Shown: positions 9,724 to 20,738 of the stretch, piece by piece
Layout of the letters: the number at the start of each line of letters is the position of its first letter
Position numbering within the stretch: the stretch's first letter is position 1
DNA from: G047528255 sp047528255
Lineage (GTDB): Bacteria; Bacteroidota; Bacteroidia; Flavobacteriales; Blattabacteriaceae
Length of the DNA stretch: 64,000 nucleotides
Direction: 5' to 3'
NCBI GenBank assembly: GCA_047528255.1
Contig: CP180024.1
Span: 1-64,000, forward strand
The notes under the pieces: model-generated
What the model saw: only the letters and a program-made list of their open reading frames with translations
The model's database searches: none
Told to the model about the DNA's origin: nothing
Translations under genes and position numbers: made by a program

Positions 9724-10753
9724 GAACGTTTCATGAGATAAGGGATGTAAGAAATGAGACCATTCTGTAATGGTTATCACGTTTATTCTAGCCTCCTAGA
9801 TGCGCTCGTTGGAGAAGATGTAGATTTAATCTTTCATATTGTATTCAAAAAATATTGATTATAAATCAATTAATTATATTATATTGTTATGAACAGCGTA
9901 TAATAATGCCAGGGAATGATACAAATTATGCGACATAGCCTTCATAAGATGCTGGGCATGCACACGAGCTAATCCTTTGTAACGAGCCTTTCTTGATCCA
10001 AACCAATTCTTTACTTTACCAAAAGTACGTTCTATTACCCATTGGATTTTACTCACTTATTTGTTAAATAATATAGCTACCCTACTTAAGAGGTAGGTTC
10101 CTATATGCTTTGTTCTGTACACGGTATTTGATGCCTCGACTATGAAAGTAAAAAACGTTGTCTGGCACTTGGGTAACCTTTGTTTACATATACTTCTCTT
10201 GGTTTATATCCTAGTTTGCATTATTAATGCCTTTAGCCCTCTACTATCATGCTCATTGGCTGCTATGCTATGTACTTTGCTACTATCATTCCATTTTTAT
10301 CCCCTCCTATGTGTTTCTTGTATCCGTAGTAGAGTTTACCTGATTTCTTGAGCCATTTTCCTTGAGTATCTACTCCTGATTGAGTCTCTTTTTTACCCTT
10401 TCTTTTCTTTGACTGATTTGCTTTTTCCCCTCTCTTCCTTCCGATCCTCCACTACGTAGGTAGGATTTCCCTTGGGGTAAGAGTACCTCATTTTAATACT
10501 GGATCTACTATTGCTCCTGTTTTATATCACCTGATGCTTTTCTAATTTCTTATTGATCTTTTTCAGTAAACGCTCATATGCCTTTTTGGCTACTATTTCA
10601 TTGCGAAATCTGCATAGAGTGGTATGATATGGGATCTGATCTTTCAATCGGAAATCACAAAATAGCATGCAGCTCAAGGATTTTTTCAGCAATTTTTCCG
10701 TTTCTACATAACTGAAATCATACCACTGACTCAAAAGTATCATCTTAAATAAT
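9723..10753 (-). mobile_element. IS5-type copy, truncated at its 5' end, with a left-end stub
   Basis: A 20-bp left-terminus stub (AAGAACGTTTCATGAGATAA) directly follows the valS stop. From 9756 a minus-oriented copy starts at its right terminus (GAGACCATTCTG) and runs through most of the transposase. It ends at 10753, where a second copy abuts. Broken transposase pieces are 9874-10056 (ERTFG block) and 10522-10743 (N-terminal block). Confidence 0.88.
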
Positions 10754-12026
10754 GAGAACGTTGCATGGGAGAAGGTGTTTAAAGTGTTTGTAAATCAATA
10801 TATTGTTTCGTATATTTGGAGTGTAAAATAAAAAAATCGGCTTTATGCTCAGAAGCACCGCATAAATAAGCTTTAGTAAACTATATATGGAACGTTCTAC
10901 CAGAAGGAGTGATTTTTTTAAAGGTTAAACACCTTGATCCACTGGGAAGGGATGGAAAAAGAAATAAGAAAAATATATCAAAAAGGCCAGAGAATAAAAG
11001 TCAATTTGCTTACAGTGGAATATCCTTATTTAAGGATAATTCTTTTGAGTCACTGGTATGATCTCAGTGATCTAGGAACGGAAAAATTGATGAAAGAGTC
11101 TTTGAGGTGCATGTGTTTTTGTGGTTTTCGATTGAAAGATTAGATGCCATATCATACCACTTTATGCAAAGTTTGTAATGAAATAGTAGCCAAAAAGGCA
11201 TATGAGCGCTTACTTAAAAAGATCAATAAGGAATTAGAAAAGCATCAGGCGATAGTTAAAACAGCAGTGATAGTAGATTCCCAGTATTACAGTGAGTCCT
11301 TTGCTCCAAAAGGTGGTCTTACCTACGTAGTGGAAGATCGGAAGAAAGAGGGCAAAAGTAAATAAGTCAAAGAAAATATAGGGTAAAAAAAGAGACTCAA
11401 TCAGGAGTAGACACTCAAGGAAAATGGCTCAAGAAATCAGGTAAACTCTACTACGGATACAAGAAGAACATAGCTGTGGATAAAAATGGAATGATAGTAG
11501 TAGAGTACATAGCGTAGCAGCTAATGAGCATGATAGTAGAGGGTTAAAGGCATTAATAAGCAAAATTAGGATATAAACCTAGAAAAGTATATGCAGAAAA
11601 AGGTTACTAAGTTCCAGCCAACGTATCTTACTTTCATAGTCGAGGAATCAAATACCGTACACAGAAGAATGCCTATAGGACCCTTCCTTATAGTAGTATA
11701 GCTATATTATTCAATAAATTAGTGAGTAAAACCCGATGGGGAGTAGAACGTACTTTTGGAAGTATAAAGCGTTGGTTTTGATCAGGAAATGGGCTCGTTA
11801 CAAAGGATTAGCTCATAGGCATGCCCAGCATCTTATGGAGGTTATGGCGCATAATTTGTATCGTGCTCCTGGTATTATTATGCGCTGTTCATAAAAAAAA
11901 TATAATTAATTAATTTATAACTAATAGTATTTCTACTATAATGTGAAAAACTAAATTTACATAGTTTTCCAACGAATTGGATATAGGAGGTTGAATAAAC
12001 GTAATCCACCTTAACACAATAGTCTA
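10754..12026 (+). mobile_element. IS5-type element, full length, degenerate
   Basis: This complete copy of about 1,273 bp is head-to-head with the preceding one. Its left terminus is well kept (GAGAACGTTGCATGGG) and its right terminus is CACAATAGTCT. Transposase fragments are readable at 10934-11143 and 11144-11365; stops separate them. Confidence 0.9.
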
Positions 12027-12111
12027 ATATTAAGACTCCCATAGGGTATCAAAACCGTTTTACCGATAACCGATTTTGATAAGATAGCTAATAAGAAAAA
12101 TATGTGCAGCT

Positions 12112-12321
12112 CTACGGCCATGTCATCAAAATGTAAAGGGAATTATAAAAATTTCTTTCATCCCGATAAATCCTTTCGAAAACACTTTCGGCGAACATTA
12201 GATCGTCAAAAGGGTCTTTGACCTCTTGGAGGAAAACATACGACAACAACCTAAAAATTGGCTCTGGAGTCATAAACGATGGAAACACAAAAAAAGGATT
12301 CACTTTTTAAAGTCGCCGTAG
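12112..12321 (+). pseudogene. LpxL/HtrB-type lipid A acyltransferase, C-terminal remnant
   Basis: The plus frame ending at TAG 12319-12321 reads VFDLLEENIRQQPKNWLW then SHKRWKH. This is the conserved C-terminal block of lysophospholipid/lauroyl acyltransferases (the P-x-x-WLWSHRRWK signature). An in-frame TAG at 12199 interrupts it, and upstream sequence is shifted or lost into the IS at 12026. The remnant overlaps the glycosyltransferase start by 43 bp, as intact neighbours would. It is a ghost: late acylation of lipid A by this gene is lost unless another copy exists elsewhere. Confidence 0.7.
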
Positions 12322-13298
12322 CTGTCTTGAATTGGAATGGGCGAAAACTTCTTGAACAGTTTCTACCCAAGGTGGAAGAATTTAGCTCCGAAGCAGACAT
12401 CTATCTTATCGATAACGGTTCTGATGACGATTCGATTCCTTACGTTGAATTGCATCACCCGGGAATAAAGATCATCCGAAATGGGATAAATTACGGCCCC
12501 TCAGAGGGATACAACGAAGGTCTTAGGGGAATAAAGGCAGATATTTATTGCTTGCTCAGCTCTGATGTAGAGGTAACTGAATACTGGCTAAACCCCATAA
12601 TCGAAATCTTTTCAAAATATCCTGAAATAGCGGCGATACAACCCAAAATATTGGATCAGAGAAGAAGAGATCATTTTGAATACGCCGGAGCAGCAGGTGG
12701 ATTTATAGACAACCGGGGATATCCTTACTGTAGAGGCAGACTCTTCGATACGATAGAATCTGATAAAGGGCAGTACGATGACACCTCAGAAACCCTTTGG
12801 TGTATAGGAGCTTGTCTCTTCGTTAAGAGTAAGATGTTTTGGGAGGTAGGCGGATTTGACGCAGGATTTTTTGCTTACATGGAAGAAGTTGATCTATGTT
12901 GGCGCCTCAGAAATACCGGATATAAAATTTATTACACCGCCCAAAGTGTCGTATATCATCTTGGAGGAGGTACGCTCAATCCGAAAAGTGCTACGAGAAT
13001 TTTTCGAATGTTTTCACACAACCTGCTGATGTTGGTCAAAAATCTTCCGGTCAAGGCTTTGTTAATGGTCCTTTTGACGCGTCTCCTTCTTGACGTATCG
13101 GCGGGTATCACCTTTTTTTTCATGAAAAGTCCTCGGCATGCTTGGGCTGTCGTACGAGCACACTTTTATTTTTATAAAAATTTCTCGACTTATTACAAGA
13201 AAAGAACACGCTATCCGATCAAGGATTATTACCATCACAAAAATATCGTCTTTCAATATTTCATTCTCGGACGAAAAGATTTTAGAACGTTGAAATAA
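12279..13298 (+). CDS. Family 2 glycosyltransferase
   Basis: The protein has 339 residues. VLNWNGRKLLEQFLP (17-31) and LIDNGSDD (43-50) form the nucleotide-sugar binding front, LLSSDVEVT near 92-100 stands in for the DxD metal site, and EEVDLCWR (about 207-214) contains the ED-like catalytic base of GT2 enzymes. A hydrophobic stretch (about 262-283) suggests membrane association. This subfamily usually adds sugars to surface polysaccharide or lipid-linked glycans; donor and acceptor are unknown. It follows, and overlaps, the acyltransferase remnant, supporting an LPS-related role. The ATG fits the usual start of the family. Confidence 0.88.
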   Translation: METQKKDSLFKVAVAVLNWNGRKLLEQFLPKVEEFSSEADIYLIDNGSDDDSIPYVELHHPGIKIIRNGINYGPSEGYNEGLRGIKADIYCLLSSDVEVTEYWLNPIIEIFSKYPEIAAIQPKILDQRRRDHFEYAGAAGGFIDNRGYPYCRGRLFDTIESDKGQYDDTSETLWCIGACLFVKSKMFWEVGGFDAGFFAYMEEVDLCWRLRNTGYKIYYTAQSVVYHLGGGTLNPKSATRIFRMFSHNLLMLVKNLPVKALLMVLLTRLLLDVSAGITFFFMKSPRHAWAVVRAHFYFYKNFSTYYKKRTRYPIKDYYHHKNIVFQYFILGRKDFRTLK

Positions 13299-13325
13299 TT
13301 CACGAAGAGAGACCATACAAATTAT

Positions 13326-13941
13326 GAAAACGTTTCATGAGAGAAGGGGGGGTAAAATATTTGAAATCAATATATTGTCTCGTCCATCTAGAGTGGAAAA
13401 TAAAAAAATTCGGTTCTATCCTCAGAAGCACCGAACAAATAAGATTTAGTGAACTATATATGGAACGTTCTACCAGAAGGGGTGAGTTTTTTTAAAGGTT
13501 AAACACCAGTGATCCACTGAGAAGGGATGGAGAAATAAATAAGAAAAATATATCAAAAAGACCAGGAATAAAAGGCAACCTACTTACAGTTGAATATACT
13601 TATTTAAATGAGGCTTTTGAGTCACTGGTATGATCTCACTGATGAAGTGAACGGAAGAATTGGTGAAAGAATCCTTGAGCTGCATGCGCTTTTGTGGTTT
13701 TCGATTGGAAGATCAAATTCCAGATCATACGACTCTATGCAGATTTTGCAATGAAATAGTAGCCAAAAAGGTATATGAGAATTTACTGAAAAAGATCAAT
13801 AAGGAATGAGACCATTGTGTTAATGGTGGATTACATTTATTCAGCCTTTTAGAGGGTCTTCGTTAGAGAACGATGTAGATTTAGTCTTTCACATTGTATT
13901 CGAAATACTATTGATTATAAGATAATTAATACAATAGTCTC
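13326..13941. mobile_element. Composite IS5 fragments, head-to-head
   Basis: A plus-oriented left part (13326-13807, left terminus GAAAACGTTTCATG) breaks off after the N-terminal transposase block. A minus-oriented right end (from 13808, GAGACCATTGTG) takes over. At 13931-13941 a plus-oriented terminus ACAATAGTCTC closes the block. This looks like nested insertion followed by deletion. Confidence 0.8.
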
Positions 13942-13966
13942 CTTTCATAAGTTATTTCTTATAAAT

Positions 13967-14650
13967 TCAAGGAGCTTTGTATCCCTCTTGTAAGTAGTCT
14001 TTATCCATTTCGACTTCCTTATTTGAGGCGGTTTCCGAACTGATTTGATCATGATTATTCGGAGGTTCGAGCGGAAAGAGTTCAAGAAGCTCTATGAGTT
14101 GGATGGCTTCTCGCGATAGCATATTTCCCCGGTATTGAATGCCTTTGATTCCAACTATATCTTCCAAACTGATCGTCTGTTCACGGTCTTTTTCTTGTCA
14201 CTTGTTATACGAACTACCGGACGATGGTTTGTGGAAATGCATTCCACGAAGGATTTTTATCTTCTAAAGTGAAAAAAATTTGGCTTCCCTTCCTGTTTTT
14301 CACCAAAAAAACGTTTGACGAAATATCGATCTTTACAACCCGTAGAAATAGAGGAAGAAATAGGTCTCTCGGAAGACCATTTTTTCAAAATCAGGTTATA
14401 TTTATGAAAACTTTGTTCTATCTCAAAGGATATGAGTTTAAGAGTTCATGAAAGATTTATGCAAAGTGTTTTTTCCGTCTCCGGAAAACTTTCCTAAATA
14501 TCGTCCTCGTTCTTCGATGTCCCCCTTTTGACTCTTTCGTCATGCCGGATATATTTTTGATCTGTTCAGTGTATAAAGGCCTCCTTTTTTGAATCTTCTG
14601 GTCGTTTTGTCACATGCTTTAGAGAGTCGCTCAAATTTTTGATTTCCTTT
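13967..14650 (-). pseudogene. parC: Topoisomerase IV subunit A (ParC), C-terminal remnant
   Basis: Three minus-strand frames in order resemble the C-terminal domain of Bacteroidetes ParC. About 14645-14480 gives GGLYTLNRSKIYP and ERGRYLGKFSGDGKN. About 14345-14170 gives DRYFVKRFFGEKQEGK and ISTNHRPVVRITSDKKK. 14167-13967 gives EDIVGIKGIQYRGNMLS and LELFPLEPP, then the stop. Frameshifts and stops separate the pieces, and the N-terminal catalytic half is absent. The family call rests on motif order and wording that I recognise, not on a search. Flanks on both sides are IS islands. Confidence 0.72.
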
Positions 14651-14753
14651 CGATTGAAATTAGGTCAGATTTATACTTTATATCTAAAATGATCTAACTT
14701 CACTCTTTTGCTGTGTAAAGGAAAGGATCAATGTATTTTTGAAGAAATAATTC

Positions 14754-16027
14754 GAGAACATTGTGTTAAGCTCGATTACGTTTATTCATCCATCCTAGAT
14801 GGATTCGCTTGGAGAGTATATAGATTTAATTTTTTATATGATTATTCGAAATAAAATTGATTATAAATTAATTAATTATATATATTTTTATGGACAGCGC
14901 ATAATAATTCCAAGGGCATGATACAAATTATGAGCTATAGCCTATATAATATGATGGGTATGCACACTAACTTAATCCTTTGTAACGAGCCTTTCTTGAC
15001 CCAAACCAATGTTTTACTTTGCCAAAAGTACGTTCTATTACCCATCGGTTTTTACTCACTAATTATGTTAAATAATATAGCTATCGCTACTTAAGCGAAG
15101 GTTCTTATAGGATTGATTTCTTCTGTATACGGTCTTTGATGCCTCGACTATGAAAGTAAGACACGTTGGCTGGTATTTCTAACTTTTGTCTACATATACT
15201 TCTCTGGGTTTATATCCTAGTTTTCTTATTAATGGCTTTAATCTTCTACTATCATGCTCATTGGATGCTACGGTGTGTAAAGCTAGTATCATTCCATTTT
15301 TATCCCCCCTATGTGATTCTTGTATCCGTACTAGAGTTTACCTGATTTCTTAAGCCATTTTCCTTGAGTGTCTATTCCTGATTGAGTCTCTTTTTTTACC
15401 CTTGCTTTTCTTTGAGCGATTTTTTTTGCCCCTCTTCCTTCCGATCCTCCACTATGTAGGTAGAAGCGCCCTTTGGAGCAAAGGGACTCACTGTAATACT
15501 GGAGTCTACTATAACTTCTGTTTCAACTATCGCCTGATGTTTTTCTAATTCCTTATTGATCTTTCAGTAAGTGCTCATATGCCTTTTTGGCTACTATTTC
15601 ATTGCGAAATCTGCATAGAGTCGTATAATCTAGGATCTGATCTTTCAATCGAAAACCCAAAAAGCGCATGTAGATCAAGGATCTTTCACCAATTCTTCCG
15701 TTCCTACATCACTGAGATCATACCTGTTACTCAAAAGCATCATCGTTAAATAACGATATTCCACTGTAAGCAGGTTGGCCTTTTATTCCCTGGCTTTTTT
15801 GATATATTTTTCTTATTTCTTTTTCCATCTCTTTCGAGTGGATCAAGGTGTTAATCTTTTGAAAAACTCACTCCTTCTGCTAGAACGTTCCATACATAGT
15901 TTACTAAAGCTTATTTGTGCGGTGCTTCTGAGCATAGAGCCGAATTTTTTTATTTTATATTCCAAATATACGAAACAATATATTGATTTACAAATATTTT
16001 AACCTCCTTCTTCCATGCAACGTTCTC
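14754..16027 (-). mobile_element. IS5-type element, full length, degenerate
   Basis: A complete minus-oriented copy (about 1,274 bp) runs from GAGAACATTGTGTTAAG to ATGCAACGTTCTC. The transposase is interrupted throughout. The left-end promoter pair (TTTG, TATATTTG) is still visible on the minus strand. Confidence 0.9.
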
Positions 16028-16114
16028 GATATGAAAGACTAAATCCTCATCGTTTCTAATGAAGCCATTTAGGATGGCTGAATAAACATAATCCACCATT
16101 AAAACAATGGTTTC
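16028..16114 (+). mobile_element. IS5 right-end fragment
   Basis: An extra 87-bp right end in plus orientation (from ATATGAAAGACTAAATC to ACAATGGTTTC) abuts the preceding copy. It ends 61 bp from the secA stop. Confidence 0.8.
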
Positions 16115-16175
16115 AGTTTATAAAATCATCTAATAGATAAAATTTTAATGTTTTCCTATCCTTTCAATTTTTCTT

Positions 16176-19100
16176 TTAATCCTCCTCGATCATCCATTCA
16201 CTATTTCTTAGAAATTCTTCTGCTTGTTTGAATTTCAATTCTTTGAGTTCTCCGGTAGTTATGTGGCGTATACTCACCCGATCGTTTCTTCCTATTTTTT
16301 TTTCTGCTTGATAAGGGATCGTTATTTCAGATGGATCATAATGATCTGAAGCGACTTTTTTTGAGGCGTTTGCTTCTCTACCGAGTTGTATTTTTTCCTT
16401 TTTCGTTTTTTGAGCGTGATCGACTTGTGGTGTTCCGGTTTCGTGCAGATCAGCTCTGAACAGAAATGAAACAGTTTCTTTATTTATTTGATCTATGATT
16501 TTTTGAAAGACATTGAAGGCTTCTCTTTTGTACACCAAGAGGGGGTCTTTTTGTTCATAAACAGCATTTTGAACCGAGTGGCGCAGATCATCCATTTCTC
16601 GTAAATGCTCTTTCCATCGCTCGTCGATGATGGCTAAGATCGTTGCTTTTTCCAAGTCTTCGGTCAGCGAACACCCTTGACTTGTATGGGCTTTTTCCAG
16701 ATTTGATATGATGGACATGCTTTTTATTCCGTCTGTAATCGGAATTTGAATCCTTTCAAACTGGTTGGACTGATTGATGAATATATTTTCAATGACGGGA
16801 AAGGCTTTGGCTGCGATATATTTTTTCCTGTCTTCGTAGCGGTTTAAGGCTGTATGGTAGAGTCGATCTATGAGCTCTTCTTCTTTCATTGAGGAGAATT
16901 TTTCTTGGTCGATCGGATATTCAAGAGCGAAATGCTTGATCAGTTCGTATTCAAAATTTTTGAAATCGCCCGTCGATTTATTTTCTTGTACAGTTTTTTT
17001 CAGGGTATTGTATACCATCGTAGAGATATCAATATTGAGGCGTTCTCCACGCAGGGCGTTCCGACGTCTTTTGTAGATCACGCCACGTTGCTTGTTCATC
17101 ACATCGTCATATTCGAGTAGGCGTTTTCGGGTTCCGAAATTGTTTTCTTCGACTTTTTTCTGGGCTCTTTCTATCGATCTAGTGACCAATGGGTGTTGTA
17201 TAACGTCACCTTCTTTGTGTCCGAAGCGGTCCATCAATCTAGCCAGACGATCGGAACCGACAAAAAGGCGCATCAAGTTGTCTTCTAAAGAGACATAAAA
17301 TTGGGAGGTTCCGGGATCTCCTTGTCGACCTGAACGCCCTCTCAACTGTCGGTCTACTCTTCGCGAATCGTGTCTTTCGGTACCGATGATGGCCAGACCG
17401 CCAGATTGCTGCACTTCTGGAGAAAGCTTGATATCGGTACCGCGTCCTGCCATATTGGTGGCGATGGTGACTATTCCTGAAAGACCGGCTTCGGCCACTA
17501 TATCTGCTTCTTTCTTGTATAGTTTGGCGTTCAATACGTTGTGCTGTATTTTTCTCAGCTTCAGCATACGGCTGAGCAATTCTGATACTTCTACGGAGGT
17601 GGTACCGACGAGTACAGGCCGTTTGTTTTCTTGTGACAGTCGTGCGATCTCTTCGATGATGGCATTGTATTTCTCGCGAATGGTTTTGAATACGAGATCT
17701 TGTTGATCTTTGCGTTGTATAGGCCGATGTGTCGGAATGACGACTACGTCAAGCTTATAGATTTGCCAAAATTCTCCGGCTTCGGTTTCTGCTGTTCCGG
17801 TCATCCCCGCTAATTTATTGTACATCCTGAAATAGTTTTGCAGGGTGATGGTGGCGAAGGTTTGGGTTCCGGCTTCTATTTTTACGTTTTCTTTGGCTTC
17901 TAGAGCTTGGTGCAGTCCGTCTGAATAACGGCGTCCTTCCATGATACGACCGGTTTGTTCATCGACGATTTTTACTTGTCTTTCCAAGACTACGTATTCG
18001 ACGTTTTTTTCAAAGAGTGTGTAGGCTTTGAGCAATTGGTTAAGGGTATGAAGACGTTCAGATTTTATGGAAAAATTCCGCAGCAATTCTTCTTTTTGCA
18101 CAGCTTCTTCTTCTTTGGGCAAATTTTTATTTTCCAGCTCGGCTATTTCCATAGCAATGTCCGGGAGGATAAAAAACTCTGGATCGTTGACGTCTTCGGA
18201 GAGAAATTTGATCCCCTTGTCAGTGAGTTCTATCGTGTTGTTTTTTTCGTCTATGACAAAGTAAAGGTCTGCGTCAACTTTGGGCATTTCGCACTGATTG
18301 TCTTGTAGATATTCGGATTCGGTTTTTTGTAGAGTGACGCGAATGTTTTCTTCGCTCAAGAATTTGATCAGCGGTTTGTATTTGGGTAGACCGCGGTGCA
18401 ATTGCAGTAGCTTGAAGCCTCCGGTCTTCTTGTTACCGGATTTAATAAGGTCTCGGGCTTCGTTGAGCGTTTTGTTAAGTTGAATACGTTGCTGTTGTAC
18501 GATGCGTTCTATCTTCGGTTTCAGTGCATCGAATTCATGTCCGTTGTCTTGAGGAACTGGTCCTGAAATAATTAACGGAGTACGGGCGTCATCGATCAGC
18601 ACCGAGTCCACCTCATCTACTATGGCATAGTTGAGTTCTCGTTGTACGAGTTCCTCGGGGGAATGGGCCATATTGTCCCGAAGGTAGTCGAATCCGAATT
18701 CATTATTCGTACCATAGGTGATATCGGCTTTGTAAGCTTGTCGGCGCATTGGGGTGTTCGGTGGATAATTGTCGATACAATCGACGTTCAAACCGTGAAA
18801 CTCCATGATCGAGGCCATCCAGGCAGCATCCCTTTTGGCGAGATAATCGTTGACTGTAACTACGTGCACTCCCCTTCCGGTGAGTGCATTGAGGTAGATA
18901 GGTAATGTAGCTACGAGTGTTTTTCCTTCACCTGTCGCCATTTCTGCTATTTTTCCTTGATGGAGCACGGCTCCACCGATGAGCTGTACATCATAATGTA
19001 CCATGTCCCAAGTGATGGGCTTTCCGGCAGCGTCCCAATGATTTTCCCATAGGGCCTTGTCTTCGCCATCTAAGGTGACGTAAGTTTTTTTCTCGGCCAA

Positions 19101-19517
19101 CATACGATCGAAATCCGTTGCTTGAACATTGATTTTTTGATGCTTTGCAAAGCGTCGCGCGGTTTCTCTCACTACAGCAAAGGCTTCGGGAAGAATCTCG
19201 AGCAATATCTTTTGCTCGTCTTCATAGATTTTTTTTTTGAGCCTATCGATTTCTGCATAGGCTTTTTCTTTAGTGTCGATCTCGTTGCTTTGCTTGGATT
19301 GCTCTTCAAATTTTTCTATTTCACTTAACTGTTTTTCATTGGCTTCTGCGATACGAGCTTTGAATGCAAGCGTTTTTGATCGTAATGCGTCGTCAGACAG
19401 GGACGAAATATAAGGGGATACTTTCTTTACATCTTCTAAATATTTTCTGACCTCTTTTAAGTCTATTTCATTTTTTTTCCCTAAAAAACTTTGTAATATT
19501 TTATTCAAAAAACTCAT
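16176..19517 (-). CDS. secA: Preprotein translocase ATPase SecA
   Basis: SecA is the motor that drives unfolded preproteins through SecYEG. The 1,113 residues match the long Bacteroidetes form, with an insertion in the first nucleotide-binding domain. MATGEGKT (193-200) is Walker A, followed by VTVNDYLAKRDA and TYGTNNEFGFDYLRDNM. DEVDSVLIDDARTPLIISGP is the Walker B/DEAD region. VGTTSVEVSE, TNMAGRGTDIKL and RHDSRRVDRQLRGRSGRQGDPG are the second helicase domain and arginine fingers. The C-terminus ends without a zinc-binding Cys cluster, as is usual in Bacteroidetes. It keeps the signal-peptide route alive together with lepB at 57.7 kb. Confidence 0.98.
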   Translation of the reverse strand: MSFLNKILQSFLGKKNEIDLKEVRKYLEDVKKVSPYISSLSDDALRSKTLAFKARIAEANEKQLSEIEKFEEQSKQSNEIDTKEKAYAEIDRLKKKIYEDEQKILLEILPEAFAVVRETARRFAKHQKINVQATDFDRMLAEKKTYVTLDGEDKALWENHWDAAGKPITWDMVHYDVQLIGGAVLHQGKIAEMATGEGKTLVATLPIYLNALTGRGVHVVTVNDYLAKRDAAWMASIMEFHGLNVDCIDNYPPNTPMRRQAYKADITYGTNNEFGFDYLRDNMAHSPEELVQRELNYAIVDEVDSVLIDDARTPLIISGPVPQDNGHEFDALKPKIERIVQQQRIQLNKTLNEARDLIKSGNKKTGGFKLLQLHRGLPKYKPLIKFLSEENIRVTLQKTESEYLQDNQCEMPKVDADLYFVIDEKNNTIELTDKGIKFLSEDVNDPEFFILPDIAMEIAELENKNLPKEEEAVQKEELLRNFSIKSERLHTLNQLLKAYTLFEKNVEYVVLERQVKIVDEQTGRIMEGRRYSDGLHQALEAKENVKIEAGTQTFATITLQNYFRMYNKLAGMTGTAETEAGEFWQIYKLDVVVIPTHRPIQRKDQQDLVFKTIREKYNAIIEEIARLSQENKRPVLVGTTSVEVSELLSRMLKLRKIQHNVLNAKLYKKEADIVAEAGLSGIVTIATNMAGRGTDIKLSPEVQQSGGLAIIGTERHDSRRVDRQLRGRSGRQGDPGTSQFYVSLEDNLMRLFVGSDRLARLMDRFGHKEGDVIQHPLVTRSIERAQKKVEENNFGTRKRLLEYDDVMNKQRGVIYKRRRNALRGERLNIDISTMVYNTLKKTVQENKSTGDFKNFEYELIKHFALEYPIDQEKFSSMKEEELIDRLYHTALNRYEDRKKYIAAKAFPVIENIFINQSNQFERIQIPITDGIKSMSIISNLEKAHTSQGCSLTEDLEKATILAIIDERWKEHLREMDDLRHSVQNAVYEQKDPLLVYKREAFNVFQKIIDQINKETVSFLFRADLHETGTPQVDHAQKTKKEKIQLGREANASKKVASDHYDPSEITIPYQAEKKIGRNDRVSIRHITTGELKELKFKQAEEFLRNSEWMIEED

Positions 19518-19610
19518 ACAATAATTAACTTAGTATAACGGTAAATAGGATGTGGGATAATCAAAAGATCAGGGAAATAAAGGGAAAGAACCCTTTCTCA
19601 TTAAAGAGAG

Positions 19611-19838
19611 TTACAGTTCATACTCATCTCTGTTCCAATAAAAATCTTCATCATCTCGAGGATAATCTGCCCATATGTCTTCTATAGATTCATAGACTTC
19701 TTCGCCATCTAATTCTTGAAGATTTTCAACTACCTCCGTAGGAGACCCACTACGGATAGCAAAGTCAATCAATTCGTCTTTAGCAGCCGGCCAAGGGGCG
19801 TCTTCTAAGTGGGATGCCAATTCTAGAGTCCAGTACAT
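19611..19838 (-). CDS. DUF2795 family small acidic protein
   Basis: These 75 residues are very acidic. MYWTLELASHLEDAPWPAAKDELIDFAIRSG is the front, followed by a predicted helix and a DYPRDDEDFYWN tail. It matches the DUF2795 proteins that are broadly conserved and compact in Bacteroidetes; their function is unknown. It lies 93 bp upstream of secA on the same strand. A weak hairpin (AAAGGG/CCCTTT, 19573-19592) sits between them. Full-length and intact. Confidence 0.85.
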   Translation of the reverse strand: MYWTLELASHLEDAPWPAAKDELIDFAIRSGSPTEVVENLQELDGEEVYESIEDIWADYPRDDEDFYWNRDEYEL

Positions 19839-19905
19839 AGTATTAAATTGTTAATGAAATAGATTGCTTATTTATATCAAATTTGTTGCCAACAATTTTC
19901 ATTTA

Positions 19906-20645
19906 TTATTCCTTGATAATCGGCTTTTTATAAAAAACAGCTCATTTTATTCCCAAATTTTTGCTATCTCTTTTTTCTCCAAAACCGAGAATCTCTAAAG
20001 GATCTATACCCTGCTGTCCGGAAGAAGCGATCAAGAATTTCAGATTCAAGGGTGTTTCATATAAATTGGAGTGTTGAAAACAGCTACCCTGGTTTCTATG
20101 ATGGCTCTATCCATTGTCCTTTTAATTAATTTTAGTCAAAGGCTCCCCCCCCCCTGTGTATTCCGTGCTCCGATATTGAACGGGATAGGCCTGTATTTCT
20201 TTTTAAGAAGGCGAAAAATCATACCGCAAACCTATGAAATACATTTGATCCGGATCTGTCGGATGTTCATACAAGATCCAATTGAAATCTGCTTTATATA
20301 AACTCCTTGTATGTTGGCTTTCCAATTTAGTCTATCGTAAGTAATGAAGGATCGGCCAATTTCAAATGCCATGTGGAATTTTTTGTATACACGTAAAGCT
20401 GCTACTTCTTGATAGTTGGTGTTTTTTCGATTGAACCATCCTCGAACGGGAGCGAATGAATCTAGCTCGATGTAAAGCGCGTAATCATAGATGATCGGAA
20501 ACGCTTTTTGTTCAGGGGGGGCCGAGGCTGTATCCAACGTGGACTGTTCTTCTTTGATGGTTTCAACAGGATTTTCACTTTGTTTGTGAACTATATCAGA
20601 ATACAGAATACTGATTGTAAGTATTTTAATAAAAAGTTTATTCAT
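19906..20645 (-). pseudogene. DUF6048 family outer-membrane-type protein, decayed
   Basis: The start (20645) reads well for about 120 residues (ELDSFAPVRGWFNRKN, RVYKKFHMAFEIGRSF). A one-base shift near 20300 moves the sense frame to DFNWILYEHPTDPDQMYFIG then LRYDFSPS, followed by a stop at 20203. Sense resumes at about 20075-19906 with LKFLIASSGQQGIDPLEILG and FGEKRDSKNLGIK, an in-frame TGA, then FYKKPIIKE. This is the C-terminal pattern of DUF6048. A run of ten C on the plus strand (20145-20154) coincides with another frame change. It is typically found beside rlmD in Bacteroidales, as here. No function is known. Confidence 0.7.
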
Positions 20646-20738
20646 TTCGTTGGGGCATCGGTTTTTAGATTTTTCTAAATGAGCGCCGAATGAGCTTCAT
20701 CGTCGTTGGCTATCTCATTTTTCAGATTCTTATTCTCC

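Noticed and set aside
13306..13325. GAGACCATACAAATTATG as an IS terminus after the glycosyltransferase
   Set aside because: Only the first eight bases match the right terminus; the rest does not follow the consensus.
17955..18308. 117-codon plus-strand frame inside secA
   Set aside because: It is a shadow of secA: low-complexity Phe/Val-rich text opposite a fully recognisable gene.
19573..19592. AAAGGG/CCCTTT hairpin between DUF2795 and secA as a terminator
   Set aside because: The stem is only 6 bp and no T-run follows on either strand.
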